From assembly GCA_964058805.1 (NCBI GenBank), contig CAXKVV010001304.1, positions 1-26,090 of the forward strand: 26,090 nt of DNA, read 5' to 3'. Both the position numbers and the translations under genes were made by a program. Each line of letters begins with the position of its first letter. Position 1 is the stretch's first letter. The stretch comes from Schoenoplectus triqueter (lineage: Eukaryota; Streptophyta; Magnoliopsida; Poales; Cyperaceae). The notes beneath the pieces are model-generated. The model did no database searches. It was given only the letters and a program-made list of their open reading frames with translations, and was not told the DNA's origin. Positions 24,765 through 26,090 of the stretch are shown here, in pieces.

Positions 24765-26090
24765 GATGCAAATACCTGTTGTCTCCTCATAAATATCAGT
24801 TCATTACAAGCTTACAGCTCACTGGAGCAGTATTTTAACTAGTACTGAAGCAAATTAATTTAATAAATAAAAGAAATTAAAATGACTAAACGAAGAAACT
24901 CAAAGAGCTAGAGCAGTGGTTTGCAGTATCATCATGATTTGTGGTTAGGTTCCTCATTTACTGATAAACTAAAGAGTTAACTCGAAAGAACCTGTGGTCC
25001 AAATCGGATTTCATAGTCAACTGCCAAAGACTGTTTAAGAGGAGTATTCTTCTTTGCTTTTCATTTGCCAATTTTGTGTGCTGGATGGAGAGTCTCTCTG
25101 AAAATATGTCAGATGGAAATGAGATGGTTGAGCTGGTGCCAGATACGCCATCATGCATTTCCTGGGTGTTAGTTTATGGACAAAGATTTCTTAAGCTCAG
25201 ATTCTTAAAATTCTTATATCACTATCATTATCCATTTCTTCCAATTAATTATAATTAAAATAAATCAATAATCATAGTGATGTAAGAAGTTAACAATTTT
25301 AACACAAGAAATTTGTTGATTTATTAAGATCGATGAGTCTTTCAGGGTAAATTTAACATGCATATTTGTTCATTTGAATTTTTTATCATTCAATTATAAT
25401 TTTTTTAAAATTTTTAAATAAAATCAATTCATAATTTAGTAAAAGAATAGGATGGCGAGTAAGCTTGTAAAGTAGATAATTTTCTTTTTACAATGGAATT
25501 TAATAAATTTGATGTTTAATTTATTTGATGTACAACTATTTTTGAACTCCTATTAATGCTTGATTAAAAATAGCAAACAAAGTGAAGATTAAAAGTGATT
25601 TTGGTCGAAATATGAACAATATTTTTGTAAAATCAAACAATCTCAATGGTAAATTGAAAAATGAGTATTTCGGTCACTTTAAAAGCTAACAGGAAATATG
25701 TCTGTTGTACGAACCCTCTTAATTTTAATCACTATTTTTATAAATAAATATTATATTTTAGTTAAATATAATTTATATCTAAATTTAATTATAAAGTTTA
25801 ATTTATATCTAAATTTTTCCCTTGCAAACATAAACCTCTCAACTTTTGAAAGCCCGTTGTTAACTAATACAGTGATAAGATTATTGAGGTAAGACTTGGT
25901 TAGGAGGAATATTTTACGAAGGCAGCTGCAAACCATCCTGCTTTGGCTCTGCACTCTCCATCAGCCCAACCTCATGGAGCAACCTTCATGTTTGCGAATA
26001 AAATAAAAGATAGTATAGCATTAATTAAAATTACCTTATGAGTGGATAGATCCATAATCAAACAAACTAATGGATGCTCACGTGATAATG
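24765..26090. other. intergenic, no gene recognised
   Basis: AT-rich DNA. A GC-richer patch at 25905-25990 could be part of a gene beyond the right edge, but no frame or splice pair supports it. The short open frames here are not called. Confidence 0.45.

Noticed and set aside
25076..25258. 60-codon plus ORF (MCWMESLSENMSDGNEMVEL...)
   Set aside because: The start looks protein-like, but it runs into an AT-rich tail with no supporting splice sites, promoter or homology that I recognise.

Overview
The window is nuclear DNA from a flowering plant, probably a eudicot; I cannot name the species. The evidence is AT-rich sequence with short GT-AG introns, a 13- or 14-exon plastid-type GAPDH gene, a Ty1/copia LTR retrotransposon, a hAT-type MITE and small TTG-tailed retroposons. 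All assignments come from reading the sequence; no database search was possible.

Layout. (1) 1-1430: the first exon of a small secreted-peptide-like gene (minus strand, running off the left edge), a decayed fragment of a Ty3/gypsy chromodomain-type tail, and simple repeats. (2) 1431-5615, minus: a complete gene for plastidial glycolytic glyceraldehyde-3-phosphate dehydrogenase (GAPCp). Every coding exon can be placed except for one doubtful transit-peptide junction. (3) 5763-9338: AT-rich intergenic DNA with no gene I recognise. (4) 9344-15316, minus: one full-length but dead Ty1/copia element. It has two ~280-bp LTRs, a 5-bp target duplication AGAAT, gag and pol broken by ten premature stops and a frameshift, and an unusual leader carrying a tandem array of about seven small hairpins. 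(5) 15477-15747: a 271-bp hAT-like MITE with an exact 8-bp target duplication. (6) 16996-17205, minus: an orphan exon-like ORF. (7) ~17440-24578, plus: an intron-rich gene for a 421-aa protein made of two lysozyme/SLT (lytic transglycosylase)-like halves. Two short TTG-tailed retroposons with 15-bp target duplications sit in its introns. (8) 24580-26090: no gene recognised.

The two intact host genes look independent. GAPCp would act in plastid glycolysis, turning glyceraldehyde-3-phosphate into 1,3-bisphosphoglycerate with NAD. The SLT-like gene is the most intriguing host locus. Its two halves are homologous and share intron positions and phases, so the gene grew by duplication of an exon block. 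The first half keeps the Glu expected at the lytic-transglycosylase active site, while the second half has Asp there. There is no signal peptide, and the last four residues (CSIL) form a CaaX prenylation box that alternative 3' splicing would remove. The other feature I cannot match to a named element is the hairpin array in the copia leader.
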